Shown: positions 42,477 to 52,839 of the stretch, one piece after another
Numbering within the stretch: the stretch's first letter is position 1
Layout: each line of letters begins with the position of its first letter
NCBI RefSeq assembly: GCF_013184545.1
Contig: NZ_JAAOJA010000002.1
Location: forward strand, 248,001-312,000
DNA: 64,000 bases
From: Pseudomonas tumuqii
GTDB lineage: Bacteria > Pseudomonadota > Gammaproteobacteria > Pseudomonadales > Pseudomonadaceae
Reading direction: 5' to 3'
Translations under genes and position numbers: made by a program
Notes under the pieces: model-generated
Told to the model about the DNA's origin: nothing
What the model saw: only the letters and a program-made list of their open reading frames with translations
Databases searched by the model: none

Positions 42477-42548
42477 GCTCATAGGATCACCCTATAAATA
42501 AAGGGCTATTCGTCCTTGGATAGAAACACGCTGATGAGGGAACCGCTG

Positions 42549-43976
42549 ATGGCCGGCAAAACGCTCTACGACAAGCTCTGGGAAATGCATGAGGTGAAGC
42601 GCCGTGACGATGGTTCGTCGCTGATCTACATCGACCGCCATATCCTCCACGAAGTGACCTCGCCGCAGGCCTTCGAAGGGCTGCGTCTGGCTGGGCGCAA
42701 GCCGTGGCGCATCGACGCCAACATCGCCACCCCGGATCACAACGTGCCGACCACCAAGGCCGAGCGTCAGGGCGGTCTGGAGTCCATCGCCGATGAGGTC
42801 TCGCGCATTCAGGTGCAGACCCTCGACGAGAACTGCGACGACTTCGGCATTCTCGAATTCAAGATGAACGATGTGCGCCAGGGCATCGTCCATGTGGTCG
42901 GCCCAGAGCAGGGCGCGACCCTGCCGGGCATGACCGTGGTCTGCGGCGACTCGCACACCTCGACCCACGGCGCCTTCGGCGCGCTGGCCCACGGCATCGG
43001 CACCTCCGAGGTCGAGCATGTGCTCGCCACCCAGTGCCTGGTGGCGAAGAAGATGAAGAACATGCAGGTTCGCGTGGAGGGCCAACTGCCCTTCGGCGTG
43101 ACTGCCAAGGACATCGTCCTCGCCGTGATCGGCAAGATCGGCACCGCCGGTGGCAATGGCCATGCCCTGGAATTCGCCGGCAGCGCGATCCGCGAGCTGT
43201 CGCTGGAAGGGCGCATGACCATCTGCAACATGTCGATCGAGGCGGGTGCCCGGGTCGGTCTGGTGGCGGTGGATGAGAAGACCATCGCCTACGTCGAGGG
43301 TCGTCCTTTCGCACCCAAGGGCGCGGATTGGGACAAGGCGGTCGCCCAGTGGCAAGACCTGGTGTCCGACGCCGATGCGCATTTCGATAAGATCGTCGAG
43401 TTGCGTGCCGAGGACATCAAGCCGCAAGTCAGTTGGGGCACGTCGCCGGAAATGGTCCTGGCCGTCGATCAGCACGTGCCGGATCCGGCGGTCGAGGCCG
43501 ATCCGGTCAAGCGCGATTCCATCGTGCGGGCCCTCAAGTACATGGGTCTGAAGGCCAATCAGGCGATCACCGACATTCAGCTCGACCGGGTATTCATCGG
43601 TTCCTGCACCAACTCGCGGATCGAAGACCTGCGCGCCGCCGCCGCGGTGGCCAAGGGCCGCAAGGTCGCGGCGACCATCAAGCAGGCCATGGTGGTGCCA
43701 GGCTCCGGCCTGGTCAAAGCCCAGGCCGAGCGAGAGGGGCTCGATCAGGTGTTTATCGAGGCGGGTTTCGAGTGGCGCGAACCGGGCTGCTCCATGTGCC
43801 TGGCGATGAACCCGGACAAGCTCGGCAGTGGCGAGCATTGCGCGTCCACCTCCAACCGCAACTTCGAAGGTCGTCAGGGCGCCGGCGGCCGTACCCACCT
43901 GGTCAGTCCGGCCATGGCGGCGGCGGCGGCGGTGACCGGTCACTTTATCGATGTGCGCGAATTGATCCAGGCCTGA
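42549..43976 (+). CDS. leuC: 3-isopropylmalate dehydratase large subunit
   Basis: This encodes 475 residues from the ATG at 42549, with AGGGA seven bases upstream; an ATG at 42534 is less likely. Cluster-binding cysteines are in [13 protein letters not shown] (near 351) and [16 protein letters not shown] (near 414 and 417), binding the 4Fe-4S cluster. [20 protein letters not shown] is a family signature. With LeuD it isomerises 2- to 3-isopropylmalate in leucine synthesis. leuD follows 11 bases later. Confidence 0.98.
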   Translation: MAGKTLYDKLWEMHEVKRRDDGSSLIYIDRHILHEVTSPQAFEGLRLAGRKPWRIDANIATPDHNVPTTKAERQGGLESIADEVSRIQVQTLDENCDDFGILEFKMNDVRQGIVHVVGPEQGATLPGMTVVCGDSHTSTHGAFGALAHGIGTSEVEHVLATQCLVAKKMKNMQVRVEGQLPFGVTAKDIVLAVIGKIGTAGGNGHALEFAGSAIRELSLEGRMTICNMSIEAGARVGLVAVDEKTIAYVEGRPFAPKGADWDKAVAQWQDLVSDADAHFDKIVELRAEDIKPQVSWGTSPEMVLAVDQHVPDPAVEADPVKRDSIVRALKYMGLKANQAITDIQLDRVFIGSCTNSRIEDLRAAAAVAKGRKVAATIKQAMVVPGSGLVKAQAEREGLDQVFIEAGFEWREPGCSMCLAMNPDKLGSGEHCASTSNRNFEGRQGAGGRTHLVSPAMAAAAAVTGHFIDVRELIQA

Positions 43977-43987
43977 GGAGTCCGAAC

Positions 43988-44635
43988 ATGAGAGCTTTTA
44001 CTCAACACACCGGCCTGGTTGCGCCGCTCGATCGCGCCAACGTCGACACCGACCAGATCATTCCCAAGCAGTTCCTCAAGTCGATCAAGCGCAGCGGCTT
44101 CGGCCCCAATCTGTTCGACGAGTGGCGCTACCTGGATGTCGGTCAGCCCAACCAGGACAGCTCCAAGCGTCCGCTGAACCCCGATTTCGTGCTGAATTTC
44201 CCGCGTTACCAGGGCGCCAGCGTGCTGCTGGCACGGGAGAATTTCGGTTGCGGCTCGAGCCGCGAGCACGCGCCCTGGGCGCTGGAAGAATACGGCTTCC
44301 GTGCGATCATCGCGCCGAGCTTTGCCGATATCTTCTACAACAACAGCTTCAAGAACGGCCTGCTGCCGATCGTCCTCGACGAAAACGATGTCGATGAACT
44401 GTTCCAGCAGAGCGAAGCCAGCGAAGGCTATCAACTGACCGTCGACCTGGCGGCGCAGACCGTGACTCGGCCAGACGGCAAGCAATACGGCTTCGAGGTG
44501 GATGCCTTCCGCAAGCACTGCCTGCTCAACGGCCTGGACGACATCGGCCTGACCCTGCAGGATGCCGAGGCGATCAAGGCCTTCGAAGTCGATTACCAGC
44601 AGCGCAGCCCCTGGCTGTTCGGCGCGATTAAATAA
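43988..44635 (+). CDS. leuD: 3-isopropylmalate dehydratase small subunit
   Basis: This encodes 215 residues. The swivel-domain motifs [15 protein letters not shown] and [20 protein letters not shown] are complete. It partners LeuC. GAGGAG precedes the ATG, and the gene is followed by a 90-base spacer with dispersed repeats before leuB. Confidence 0.97.
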   Translation: MRAFTQHTGLVAPLDRANVDTDQIIPKQFLKSIKRSGFGPNLFDEWRYLDVGQPNQDSSKRPLNPDFVLNFPRYQGASVLLARENFGCGSSREHAPWALEEYGFRAIIAPSFADIFYNNSFKNGLLPIVLDENDVDELFQQSEASEGYQLTVDLAAQTVTRPDGKQYGFEVDAFRKHCLLNGLDDIGLTLQDAEAIKAFEVDYQQRSPWLFGAIK

Positions 44636-44685
44636 ATAGGGTGCGCGGGGCCGCCTAGGTCGCGCGCACCCGTTAACCGAGTTGA

Positions 44686-44707
44686 TGGTGCGCACGGCGC
44701 ACCCTAC
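44686..44707. repeat. 22-bp dispersed palindromic repeat, copy 2
   Basis: Exact inverted copy of 21579-21600, 19 bases before the leuB start. A related sequence (AGGGTGCGCG ... CGCGCGCACCC, 44639-44671) lies next to it, so the leuD-leuB spacer can form nested hairpins. Confidence 0.85.
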
Positions 44708-44725
44708 GGTGTATTTGAGGACAAG

Positions 44726-45808
44726 ATGAGCAAACAGATTCTGATTCTGCCCGGCGACGGTATCGGCCCGGAAATCATGGCCGAGGCGGTCAAGGTGCTG
44801 CGGCTGGCCAACGAGAAGTTCGACCTGGGGCTCGAGCTGTCGTTCGACCAGCTGGGCGGCGCCGCCTATGAGCAATACGGTGTGCCGCTGGCCGACGAGA
44901 CCCTGGCGCGCGCCCGCGCCGCCGATGCGATTCTGCTCGGCGCGGTGGGTGGCCCCCAGTGGGATGCCATCGATCCGGCCCTGCGCCCGGAACGCGGCCT
45001 GTTGAAGATCCGTTCGCAACTGGGCCTGTTCGCCAACCTGCGCCCGGCCATTCTCTACCCGCAGCTGGCCGATGCCTCGTCGCTGAAGCCTGAAGTGGTG
45101 GCCGGTCTGAATATCCTGATCGTGCGCGAACTGACCGGCGGCATCTATTTCGGCAGCCCGCGTGAATCGCGCGTGCTGGAGAATGGCGAGCGCATGGCGT
45201 TCGACACCCTGCCGTACAGCGAGAGCGAGATCCGCCGGATCGCCCGGGTCGGTTTCGACATGGCGCGTGTGCGCGGCAGCAAGCTGTGCTCGGTGGACAA
45301 GGCCAATGTGCTGGCTTCCAGCCAGTTGTGGCGCACCGTGGTCGATGAAGTGGCCAAGGACTACCCGGACGTCGAACTCAGCCACATGTACGTGGATAAC
45401 GCGGCCATGCAACTGGTGCGCGCGCCCAAGCAGTTCGATGTCATGGTCACCGACAACATGTTCGGCGACATTCTGTCGGATGAGGCTTCCATGCTCACCG
45501 GTTCTATCGGCATGCTGCCGTCTGCTTCGCTGGATGCCAACAACAAGGGCATGTACGAGCCGTGCCATGGTTCGGCGCCGGACATCGCCGGGCAGGGCAT
45601 CGCCAATCCCCTGGCGACCATCCTTTCGGTCTCGATGATGCTGCGCTACAGCTTCAGCCAAAGCCAGGCTGCCGATGCCATCGAGCAGGCGGTCAGCAAG
45701 GTGCTGGATCAGGGCCTGCGCACCGGCGACATCCATTCCGTCGGTACGACCAAGGTCGGCACCGCCGCCATGGGTGATGCGGTAGTCGAGGCGTTGCGTA
45801 GTCTGTAA
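44726..45808 (+). CDS. leuB: 3-isopropylmalate dehydrogenase
   Basis: This encodes 360 residues. [20 protein letters not shown] starts the Rossmann-like domain; [10 protein letters not shown] and the metal/substrate segment [15 protein letters not shown] are intact, and [15 protein letters not shown] is the NAD loop. It oxidatively decarboxylates 3-isopropylmalate with NAD. TTTGAGGACAAG before the ATG contains the ribosome-binding site. Confidence 0.98.
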   Translation: MSKQILILPGDGIGPEIMAEAVKVLRLANEKFDLGLELSFDQLGGAAYEQYGVPLADETLARARAADAILLGAVGGPQWDAIDPALRPERGLLKIRSQLGLFANLRPAILYPQLADASSLKPEVVAGLNILIVRELTGGIYFGSPRESRVLENGERMAFDTLPYSESEIRRIARVGFDMARVRGSKLCSVDKANVLASSQLWRTVVDEVAKDYPDVELSHMYVDNAAMQLVRAPKQFDVMVTDNMFGDILSDEASMLTGSIGMLPSASLDANNKGMYEPCHGSAPDIAGQGIANPLATILSVSMMLRYSFSQSQAADAIEQAVSKVLDQGLRTGDIHSVGTTKVGTAAMGDAVVEALRSL

Positions 45809-45863
45809 TCTTCCAGGTTCTCCGGCGAGTTTCCGGCGGTCTGTTCATATAGGTGTAGTGGTT

Positions 45864-46976
45864 ATGAAACGTGTAGGTCTGATCGGTTGGCGTGGCATGG
45901 TCGGTTCCGTGCTGATGCAGCGCATGCTGGAAGAGCAGGATTTCGACTTGATCGAACCGGTGTTCTTCACCACCTCCAATGTTGGCGGTCAGGGTCCGGC
46001 CATCGGCAAGGACATTGCCCCGCTGAAGGATGCCTACAGCATCGACGAGCTGAAGGGCCTGGACGTGATCCTCACCTGTCAGGGTGGCGACTACACCAGC
46101 GAAGTCTTCCCCAAACTGCGCGAGGCGGGTTGGAAGGGTTACTGGATCGATGCCGCGTCCTCGCTGCGCATGGCTGATGACGCGGTGATCGTGCTCGATC
46201 CGGTCAACCGCAAGGTGATCGACCAGCAGCTGGATGCCGGCACCAAGAACTATATCGGCGGCAACTGCACCGTCAGCCTGATGCTGATGGCCCTGGGTGG
46301 TCTCTACGAAGCCGGTCTGGTCGAGTGGATGAGTGCCATGACCTATCAGGCCGCGAGCGGCGCCGGTGCGCAGAACATGCGCGAGCTGATCAAGCAGATG
46401 GGTGCGATCAACGCCTCAGTCGCCGACGATCTGGCTGACCCGGCCAGCGCCATTCTGGATATCGACCGCAAGGTGGCCGAAGCCATGCGCGGCGAGTCTT
46501 TCCCGGTGGATAACTTCGGTGTGCCGCTGGCCGGCAGCCTGATTCCCTACATCGACAAGGAACTGCCCAACGGCCAGAGCCGCGAAGAGTGGAAAGGCCA
46601 GGCGGAGACCAACAAGATCCTCGGCCGCTTCAAGAACCCGATTCCCGTGGACGGCCTCTGCGTGCGCATCGGTGCCATGCGCTGCCACAGCCAGGCGTTG
46701 ACCATCAAGCTGAACAAAGATGTGCCGCTGTCCGATATCGAAGGGCTGATCAGCCAGCACAACCCCTGGGTCAAGCTGGTGCCGAACCAGCGTGAGGCCA
46801 GTATCCGTGAGCTGGGGCCAACTGCCGTCACGGGCACCCTGAGCGTACCGATCGGGCGTCTGCGCAAGCTGAACATGGGCTCGCAATACCTGGGAGCCTT
46901 CACTGTCGGTGACCAGCTGCTGTGGGGCGCCGCCGAACCGTTGCGCCGCATGCTGCGGATTCTGCTGGAGCGTTGA
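45864..46976 (+). CDS. asd: Aspartate-semialdehyde dehydrogenase
   Basis: This encodes 370 residues from the ATG at 45864; a GTG two codons earlier is possible. [18 protein letters not shown] is the NADP fold and the nucleophilic Cys is residue 135 in [12 protein letters not shown]. It reduces aspartyl phosphate to the semialdehyde, feeding lysine, diaminopimelate, threonine and methionine. The length and the GWRGMVGSV start fit the enterobacterial/Pseudomonas class. Confidence 0.98.
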   Translation: MKRVGLIGWRGMVGSVLMQRMLEEQDFDLIEPVFFTTSNVGGQGPAIGKDIAPLKDAYSIDELKGLDVILTCQGGDYTSEVFPKLREAGWKGYWIDAASSLRMADDAVIVLDPVNRKVIDQQLDAGTKNYIGGNCTVSLMLMALGGLYEAGLVEWMSAMTYQAASGAGAQNMRELIKQMGAINASVADDLADPASAILDIDRKVAEAMRGESFPVDNFGVPLAGSLIPYIDKELPNGQSREEWKGQAETNKILGRFKNPIPVDGLCVRIGAMRCHSQALTIKLNKDVPLSDIEGLISQHNPWVKLVPNQREASIRELGPTAVTGTLSVPIGRLRKLNMGSQYLGAFTVGDQLLWGAAEPLRRMLRILLER

Positions 46977-47138
46977 TAGCGACTGCAGTGAGTTTGGCCT
47001 GAGCGTGCCCAGCTGGAATGAATAGGAGCGAGTGGTGTCGATGATCGAGCTGTTGAGCGATCATTGGTACCGCTGGCTCCTTTGCATTTGTGGGGCTGCG
47101 CTATACAGTGCGGTGCTTATTCCGTCAGAAGCCTGTCC

Positions 47139-48149
47139 ATGACCCGTACCCTTGATATTGCCGTGATCGGCGCCACCGGCAGTGTTGGCGAAACCCTCGT
47201 GCAACTGCTCGAAGAGCGCGATTTCCCCGTGGCCAATCTGCACCTGCTGGCCAGTGGCGAGTCGGCCGGGCGTTCGCTGTCGTTCAAAGGCAAGAATCTG
47301 CGGGTGCGTACCCTGGAATCCTTCGATTTCTCCAGTGTCGGCCTGGTTTTCTTTGCCGCCAGCGAGGCGATTACCCGCAGCTATGCGCCCAAGGTCCATG
47401 CGGCCGGTTGTGCGCTGATCGATCTGACCGCCGCTTTGCCGACCGAGCAAGCGCCTCGCGTTGTGCCTGAAGTAAATCCCGAGGTCTTGAAAGCGCTCAG
47501 CGCGCCCTATCAATTGACCAGTCCGAGTCCCTCGGCGATTGCGGTGGCGGTGGTGCTGGCCGCTCTGCGCGAGCAGATCAATGTGCTGCGTGTGGCGGTC
47601 ACGGCGTGTTTGGCCGTTTCCAGCCGCGGGCGTCAAGGCGTGTCCGAGTTGGCGCGGCAAACCGCCGAGCTGCTTAACGGTCGTTCATTCGAGCCGCAGT
47701 TGTTCGACCGCCAAGTTGCCTTTAATCTGCTGGCTCAGGTGGATGCAGTGGATAGCGCCGGCCATGGTGTCTTGGAAAAACGCCTGGCCAGTGAGCTCAA
47801 AGAGTTGTTTGCTCGGCCGCAGTTAAAGGTTTCGGCAACCTGTATTCAGGCACCGGTGTTCTTTGGCGATAGCCTCAGTGTGTCGCTGCAGGCAGATGCT
47901 GCTGTTGATCTGCCGGCGATTTGTACGGCTTTGCAGGCATGCCCCGCCCTGGAGTACATCGAGCCGGGCGATTATCCGACGGCTGTGGGCGATGCGGTGG
48001 GGCAGGATGTGGTGTATGTAGGCCGCGTTCGTGGTGGGCAGGATGATCCCGCTGAGCTCAATTTGTGGATTGCGTCTGATAATGTGCGGAAAGGCGCCGC
48101 CTTGAACGCTGTGCAACTGGCTGAGTTATTGATAAAACACTATCTGTAA
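47139..48149 (+). CDS. Aspartate-semialdehyde dehydrogenase-like protein (USG-1), catalytic Cys missing
   Basis: This encodes 336 residues with the same fold as Asd: IAVIGATGSVGETLVQLLEE start and a C-terminal LNLWIASDNVRKGAALNAVQ. Where active enzymes read NPNCST, this reads TSPSPSAIAVAV, so the nucleophilic Cys is replaced and classical catalysis is not possible. Homologues called USG-1 keep this position next to asd, fimV and truA. It may be structural or regulatory. It follows asd by 162 bases. Confidence 0.9.
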   Translation: MTRTLDIAVIGATGSVGETLVQLLEERDFPVANLHLLASGESAGRSLSFKGKNLRVRTLESFDFSSVGLVFFAASEAITRSYAPKVHAAGCALIDLTAALPTEQAPRVVPEVNPEVLKALSAPYQLTSPSPSAIAVAVVLAALREQINVLRVAVTACLAVSSRGRQGVSELARQTAELLNGRSFEPQLFDRQVAFNLLAQVDAVDSAGHGVLEKRLASELKELFARPQLKVSATCIQAPVFFGDSLSVSLQADAAVDLPAICTALQACPALEYIEPGDYPTAVGDAVGQDVVYVGRVRGGQDDPAELNLWIASDNVRKGAALNAVQLAELLIKHYL

Positions 48150-48223
48150 AAGATACTTAGCTAGAAATCTGAATAATCTTTCGAGCTTAGCAATATTGGC
48201 TGAGTTGATTGCTGAATGGGGAG

Positions 48224-48237
48224 CCACCTTCGGGTGG
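48224..48237 (+). other. UUCG-type hairpin upstream of fimV
   Basis: CCACC, loop TTCG, GGTGG forms a very stable small hairpin in the probable fimV leader, 66 bases before the ATG. It has no T-tract, so it is not a terminator. Confidence 0.4.
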
Positions 48238-48303
48238 ATGCAGGCAGCAGCTATCAAGACCCTCTCGGATATCGAGAAAAAAGATAAAACAAGGGATAAC
48301 GCT

Positions 48304-51084
48304 ATGGTTCGGGTTCGCAAACTGGTGCTGGCAATCGCAGCTGCTTCGGCACTGTCCTCCGGTATGGCGCACGCGCTGGGGCTGGGTGAAGTGACCCTGC
48401 AGTCAGCGCTGAATCAACCGTTGGTGGCTGAGATCGAATTGCTGGAGGTGCGCGACCTGGCTTCCAGCGAGTTGCTGCCGAACCTGGCGTCTCCTGAAGA
48501 GTTCACCCGGGCCGGGGTAGATCGCCAGTACTTTCTCACCGACCTCAAGTTCACCCCGATCCTCAAGCCTAATGGCAAGAGCGTCATTCGCGTGACCTCG
48601 AGCAAGCCGGTACGCGAGCCTTATCTGAATTTCCTGGTCGAGGTGCTGTGGCCCAATGGCCGTCTGTTGCGCGAGTACACACTGCTGCTCGATCCGCCCC
48701 TTTACTCGCCGCAGACCGCTGCCGCCGCGGCGCCGCAGTTGCCAGTAGCTGCCCCGGCGCCACGCGCGCAAGCCAGTGCCCCCATTCAGCGTTCAGCCGC
48801 GCAGGCCAGTGCGCCGGTAGCGCGTGCGCCTGTCGCTGCGCCAAGTACCTTGCAAGGCGACGAATACAAGACCACTGCCAATGACACGCTGTGGGAAATC
48901 GCCCAGCGTGTGCGCGGTGACGGCAGCGTGCAGCAAACCATGCTGGCCATTCAGGATCTGAATCCTGATGCCTTTATTGGCGGCAATATCAATCGCCTGA
49001 AGAACGGCCAGGTGTTGCGTCTGCCTCAAGAGCAGCAGATCAAAAGCCGTGCTCAGGCCGAAGCCGTGACCCAGGTTAGCGAACAGAATGCCGCCTGGCG
49101 CGAGGGGCGTGACGTTGCGGCCAGCGCACGGCAAATGGATGCGACCAGGCGCAGTGTCGCCGGCGCAGCTCCCGCCGAGGCGAAAGCTCAAGACAGCCTG
49201 AAGCTGGTCTCCGCCGATACCGGCAAGGCAACCAGTGGCAGTGACGCAGGTGCCGCCGACAGCAAGGCGCTGAGCGACAAGTTGGCGGTGACCCAGGAAG
49301 GCCTGGATTCCACTCGCCGCGAGAACGAAGAGCTGAAAGGGCGCATGAGTGACCTGCAAGGTCAGCTCGATAAATTGCAGCGTTTGATTCAACTGAAAGA
49401 TGATCAGTTGGCCAAGCTGCAGGCGGATCTCGCCGCGCAAGGGCAGGCGCCTGTCGTGGAAGCCCCGGCCGTAGCGGCAGTGCCAGCCGAGCCCGCTACT
49501 GCGCCGGTTGTTCCCGCAGAAGCCGAGACCCCTGACTTTAACTACAGCGAGGAGCCAGCGGCTACAGAAGCTGAGCCCCAGCCGCCGGTCGCTCAGTCTG
49601 CTCCAGCCGTTGAGCCGGCAGCGACACCAGCCCCGGTAGAAAAAAAACCGGCTGCGCCAGTGACTCCGGCCAAACCTGCTGAGCAGCCGCCACAACTCGG
49701 CACTATTGATGAACTGCTCGCCAATCCCATGCTTCTCGGGCTTGTCGGGGGGGGCGCTTTGCTGGTGCTGTTGATCGGGTTGATGATGTTGTCGCGGCGC
49801 AATGCATTGAAGGAAGCCGAGTTGCACGAAAGCCAGGCCGCCGAGAGTGGCGGCAATGATTTTGCCAGCGACATGGAACTGCCTGCCGACAGTTTCGCCG
49901 ATCAGCCCCTCGGCAGCGATCTCGGTGCTGAACCAGGCGATGAGCGCGTGATTGCTCAGACCAGCGATGCGCTGGGCGAGGCTGACATCTATATCGCCTA
50001 TGGTCGTTTCAATCAGGCCGCCGAATTGTTGCAGAATGCCATCAATGACGAACCGCAGCGCAGTGACCTGCGGCTCAAGCTGATGGAGGTCTACGCCGAG
50101 TTGGGTGATCGTGAAGGCTTCGCCCGTCAGGAAAGCGAATTGGGTGAAATTGGTGGTGCTTCCGCCGAAGTCGAGCAATTGAAAGGCAAGTATCCGGCAA
50201 TAGCGGCTGTTGCTGGTGCTGGTGTGGCTGCCGCTACCTTGGCCGATGATGATTTTTCCAGCTTCAGCCTGGACGACCTGACCCTGGATGAGCCTGACCA
50301 GCCGGCTGCAGCAGGTGATCTGGATGATGCCTTCGATCTGAGCCTGGATGATCTTGAGTCCGACCTTGAAGCCGATCTTGAACGTGACCTGCATGCTCCG
50401 GCTACCGATGCTGCGCTGGCTGACCTGAACAGCCTGTCTTTGGACACTGACCTGGATCTGACTGCCCCGGCCGAGCCGGTTGCGGACAAAGACGATGGGC
50501 TGGAGTTCGATCTGAGCCTTGACGATACGCCCGCCGACAGCTTCGAGCTGGGTGAGGATCTGGCGGATTTCAGCCTGGATCTGGATGCCGAGAGCAAGCC
50601 GGCAGCAACAGAGGCTGAGAATGATGAATTTCTGTTGAGCCTGGACGACGAGCCGACAGCCGAGTCCGCTACTGATGAGCTGGCCGGGTTGAGTCTCGAC
50701 TTGCCGAACGAATCCATGGGGGGCGATTTCGACCTGTCCGACGATTTCGATCTGTCGCTAAGCGACGAGGCTCCGGTTCAGCCCAGCAGCGATAGCTTCG
50801 CTGCCCAGCTCGATGAAGTGACCGCGGAACTGGATCAGTTGTCGGATCGTCTGGATCAGCCGGCGCCTGTCGCTACGCTGCAAGGGGCGGATCTGGATGG
50901 CGACGACGATGATTTCGACTTCCTTTCCGGGACCGATGAAACCGCGACCAAGCTTGACCTGGCGCGAGCCTATATCGATATGGGCGATACAGAGGGTGCG
51001 CGTGACATCCTCGATGAAGTGATCGCCGAAGGTAACGATGATCAGCAGCAAGAAGCGCGTGAGCTGATCGCTAACTTGGTTTGA
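48304..51084 (+). CDS. fimV: FimV pole-organising peptidoglycan-binding protein
   Basis: This encodes 926 residues. It has a signal peptide ending GMAHA-LGLGE, the FimV N-terminal domain (LGEVTLQSALNQPLVAEIEL), a periplasmic LysM domain (about 182-240, ANDTLWEIAQRVRGDGSVQQ), a coiled coil (about 360-410), a Pro/Ala-rich stretch, one membrane helix (about 477-497), and a long acidic cytoplasmic part with LSLDDLESDLEADL-type repeats ending in a TPR-containing FimV C-terminal domain (about 870-926). FimV positions type IV pilus and cyclic-AMP signalling components at the pole. ATG chosen by homology and an AAGGG ribosome-binding site. Confidence 0.96.
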   Translation: MVRVRKLVLAIAAASALSSGMAHALGLGEVTLQSALNQPLVAEIELLEVRDLASSELLPNLASPEEFTRAGVDRQYFLTDLKFTPILKPNGKSVIRVTSSKPVREPYLNFLVEVLWPNGRLLREYTLLLDPPLYSPQTAAAAAPQLPVAAPAPRAQASAPIQRSAAQASAPVARAPVAAPSTLQGDEYKTTANDTLWEIAQRVRGDGSVQQTMLAIQDLNPDAFIGGNINRLKNGQVLRLPQEQQIKSRAQAEAVTQVSEQNAAWREGRDVAASARQMDATRRSVAGAAPAEAKAQDSLKLVSADTGKATSGSDAGAADSKALSDKLAVTQEGLDSTRRENEELKGRMSDLQGQLDKLQRLIQLKDDQLAKLQADLAAQGQAPVVEAPAVAAVPAEPATAPVVPAEAETPDFNYSEEPAATEAEPQPPVAQSAPAVEPAATPAPVEKKPAAPVTPAKPAEQPPQLGTIDELLANPMLLGLVGGGALLVLLIGLMMLSRRNALKEAELHESQAAESGGNDFASDMELPADSFADQPLGSDLGAEPGDERVIAQTSDALGEADIYIAYGRFNQAAELLQNAINDEPQRSDLRLKLMEVYAELGDREGFARQESELGEIGGASAEVEQLKGKYPAIAAVAGAGVAAATLADDDFSSFSLDDLTLDEPDQPAAAGDLDDAFDLSLDDLESDLEADLERDLHAPATDAALADLNSLSLDTDLDLTAPAEPVADKDDGLEFDLSLDDTPADSFELGEDLADFSLDLDAESKPAATEAENDEFLLSLDDEPTAESATDELAGLSLDLPNESMGGDFDLSDDFDLSLSDEAPVQPSSDSFAAQLDEVTAELDQLSDRLDQPAPVATLQGADLDGDDDDFDFLSGTDETATKLDLARAYIDMGDTEGARDILDEVIAEGNDDQQQEARELIANLV

Positions 51085-51087
51085 TAC

Positions 51088-51954
51088 ATGTCTGATGCAT
51101 TACCCGCAGCGGCAGCCGAATCGGCTGCCGTTGGCATTTACAGAGTCGCCCTCGGTGTCGAATACAAAGGCTCGCGTTACCGTGGCTTTCAGCGCCAGCG
51201 TGCCGGCGTGCCGACCATCCAAGGATCCCTGGAAAAAGCCTTGTCGAAAGTTGCTGGTGGCGCGCCTGTCACCTTGAGCTGTGCCGGGCGCACCGATGCG
51301 CTGGTGCACGCCAGTGCCCAGGTGGTGCATTTCGATACGGCGGTCGAGCGTTCCATGCTCGCCTGGGTCATGGGTGCCAACCGGAATCTGCCGGCCGATA
51401 TCAGTGTGGTGTGGGCCAAACTGATGCCGGCGCATTTCGATGCGCGCTTCTGTGCCATGGCCAGGCGTTATCGCTATGTGATCTACAGTGACCAGATTCG
51501 CCCGGCGCACATGGCCGAGGAGGTGACCTGGAATCATCGGCCACTGGACATCGAGCGCATGCGCGAAGCGGCGCAAGCCTTTGTCGGTACCCATGACTTC
51601 AGTGCCTTTCGTGCGCGTCAGTGCCAGGCCAAATCGCCGATCAAGACGGTGCACCACCTGAAGTTGATCGAGCATGGCCGCTTTATCGTTCTGGATATTC
51701 GTGCCAATGCGTTCCTCCACCACATGGTGCGTAACATTGCCGGGGTGCTGATGACCATTGGCGCTGGCGAGCAGCCAGTGGAGTGGGCGCGTGCGGTGCT
51801 GGAGACCGGAGTGCGGCGTACTGGCGGGGTGACCGCGCATCCTTATGGGTTGTACCTGGTGCAAGTCGATTACCCGCAGGAATTCGACTTGCCCAGGCGT
51901 TATCTCGGGCCGCACTTCCTCTCGGGGCTGCCGGATGTGGCGGCAGACGCCTAG
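51088..51954 (+). CDS. truA: tRNA pseudouridine(38-40) synthase
   Basis: This encodes 288 residues. The catalytic Asp near residue 70 is in CAGRTDALVHASAQVVHFD; the family usually has Gly or a small residue where this has Leu (GRTDAGVHA). YKGSRYRGFQRQ, RFCAMARRYRYVIY and FLHHMVRNIAGVLM are present. It modifies U38-U40 of the anticodon arm. It starts 3 bases after fimV, so it is probably co-transcribed. Confidence 0.96.
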   Translation: MSDALPAAAAESAAVGIYRVALGVEYKGSRYRGFQRQRAGVPTIQGSLEKALSKVAGGAPVTLSCAGRTDALVHASAQVVHFDTAVERSMLAWVMGANRNLPADISVVWAKLMPAHFDARFCAMARRYRYVIYSDQIRPAHMAEEVTWNHRPLDIERMREAAQAFVGTHDFSAFRARQCQAKSPIKTVHHLKLIEHGRFIVLDIRANAFLHHMVRNIAGVLMTIGAGEQPVEWARAVLETGVRRTGGVTAHPYGLYLVQVDYPQEFDLPRRYLGPHFLSGLPDVAADA

Positions 51955-51999
51955 GCGTTCCTTTGCTACCATCGATCCTTTAGTGGAGGTATTTGTCCG

Positions 52000-52620
52000 T
52001 TGTCAGTCGTTCGCAGCAAGATCTGTGGAATTACTCGCGTAGAAGACGCATTGGCCGCTGTTGACGCCGGTGCCGATGCGATTGGCCTGGTGTTTTATGC
52101 CAAGAGTCCGCGCGCCGTAACTGTGCAGCAAGCGCAGGCGATCCTGGCGGCGTTGCCACCGTTCGTGACTACGGTGGGGCTTTTCGTCGATTGCCAGCGC
52201 AGCGAGTTGAACGCCATCCTCGATGCCGTACCGCTTGATCTGCTGCAGTTCCACGGCGATGAGTCTCCGGCGGCCTGTGAGGGTTTTCGCCGGCCCTATA
52301 TCAAGGCGTTGCGGGTCAAGCCGGGCGACGACATTGCTGCCCGGATCGGCTTGTACGGCTCTGCCGCCGGCGTGTTGCTGGATACTTTTGTGCCGGGCGT
52401 GCCGGGGGGGACCGGCGAGGCGTTCGACTGGTCGTTGGTGCCGCAGGGTTTGTCTGTACCGATCATCCTGGCCGGAGGCTTGACGCCGGAGAATGTGCGC
52501 GCGGCTATCGAGCAGGTGCGACCCTATGCGGTGGACGTCAGCGGCGGCGTCGAGGCGAGCAAGGGCCTGAAGGACAGTGACAAGATTCATGCGTTCGTGC
52601 GTGCGGTCAGGAGTGTCTGA
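52000..52620 (+). CDS. trpF: Phosphoribosylanthranilate isomerase
   Basis: This encodes 206 residues. [20 protein letters not shown] contains the catalytic Cys, and the general acid Asp is in [19 protein letters not shown]. It isomerises phosphoribosylanthranilate in tryptophan synthesis. It starts with TTG at 52000: no in-frame ATG precedes the KICGI motif, and GGAGG lies ten bases upstream. It stands 45 bases after truA, away from other trp genes, as in other pseudomonads. Confidence 0.96.
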   Translation: MSVVRSKICGITRVEDALAAVDAGADAIGLVFYAKSPRAVTVQQAQAILAALPPFVTTVGLFVDCQRSELNAILDAVPLDLLQFHGDESPAACEGFRRPYIKALRVKPGDDIAARIGLYGSAAGVLLDTFVPGVPGGTGEAFDWSLVPQGLSVPIILAGGLTPENVRAAIEQVRPYAVDVSGGVEASKGLKDSDKIHAFVRAVRSV

Positions 52621-52687
52621 GGCGATGACCGTGCGATGTGACGGCGCTGCAGGCTTGGCCGTCCATAACCCTGATGCAATGCAGTGA

Positions 52688-52726
52688 CCACCTTGGGCAG
52701 TCGAGGTCAAGGTGGCGGGCTTTTTT
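52688..52726 (+). terminator. Terminator candidate after trpF
   Basis: An 8-bp stem CCACCTTG/CAAGGTGG with a 12-base loop is followed by CGGGC and six T residues. The gap between stem and T-tract makes it weaker than a standard terminator. It lies between trpF and accD. Confidence 0.5.
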
Positions 52727-52839
52727 GGCTTGCTGATGCCGGCCCCTATTGAGACTGCCCTCGTGAATTTGCTTGGATGTGCCGGCAAGGCCCTGTGCCA
52801 GACGCCTGTTCGAGCCCACAGTTTTGGAGAATCAAGAGC

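Noticed and set aside
48793..50394. A 533-codon minus-strand open frame
   Set aside because: Antisense to fimV; low-complexity protein without domains.
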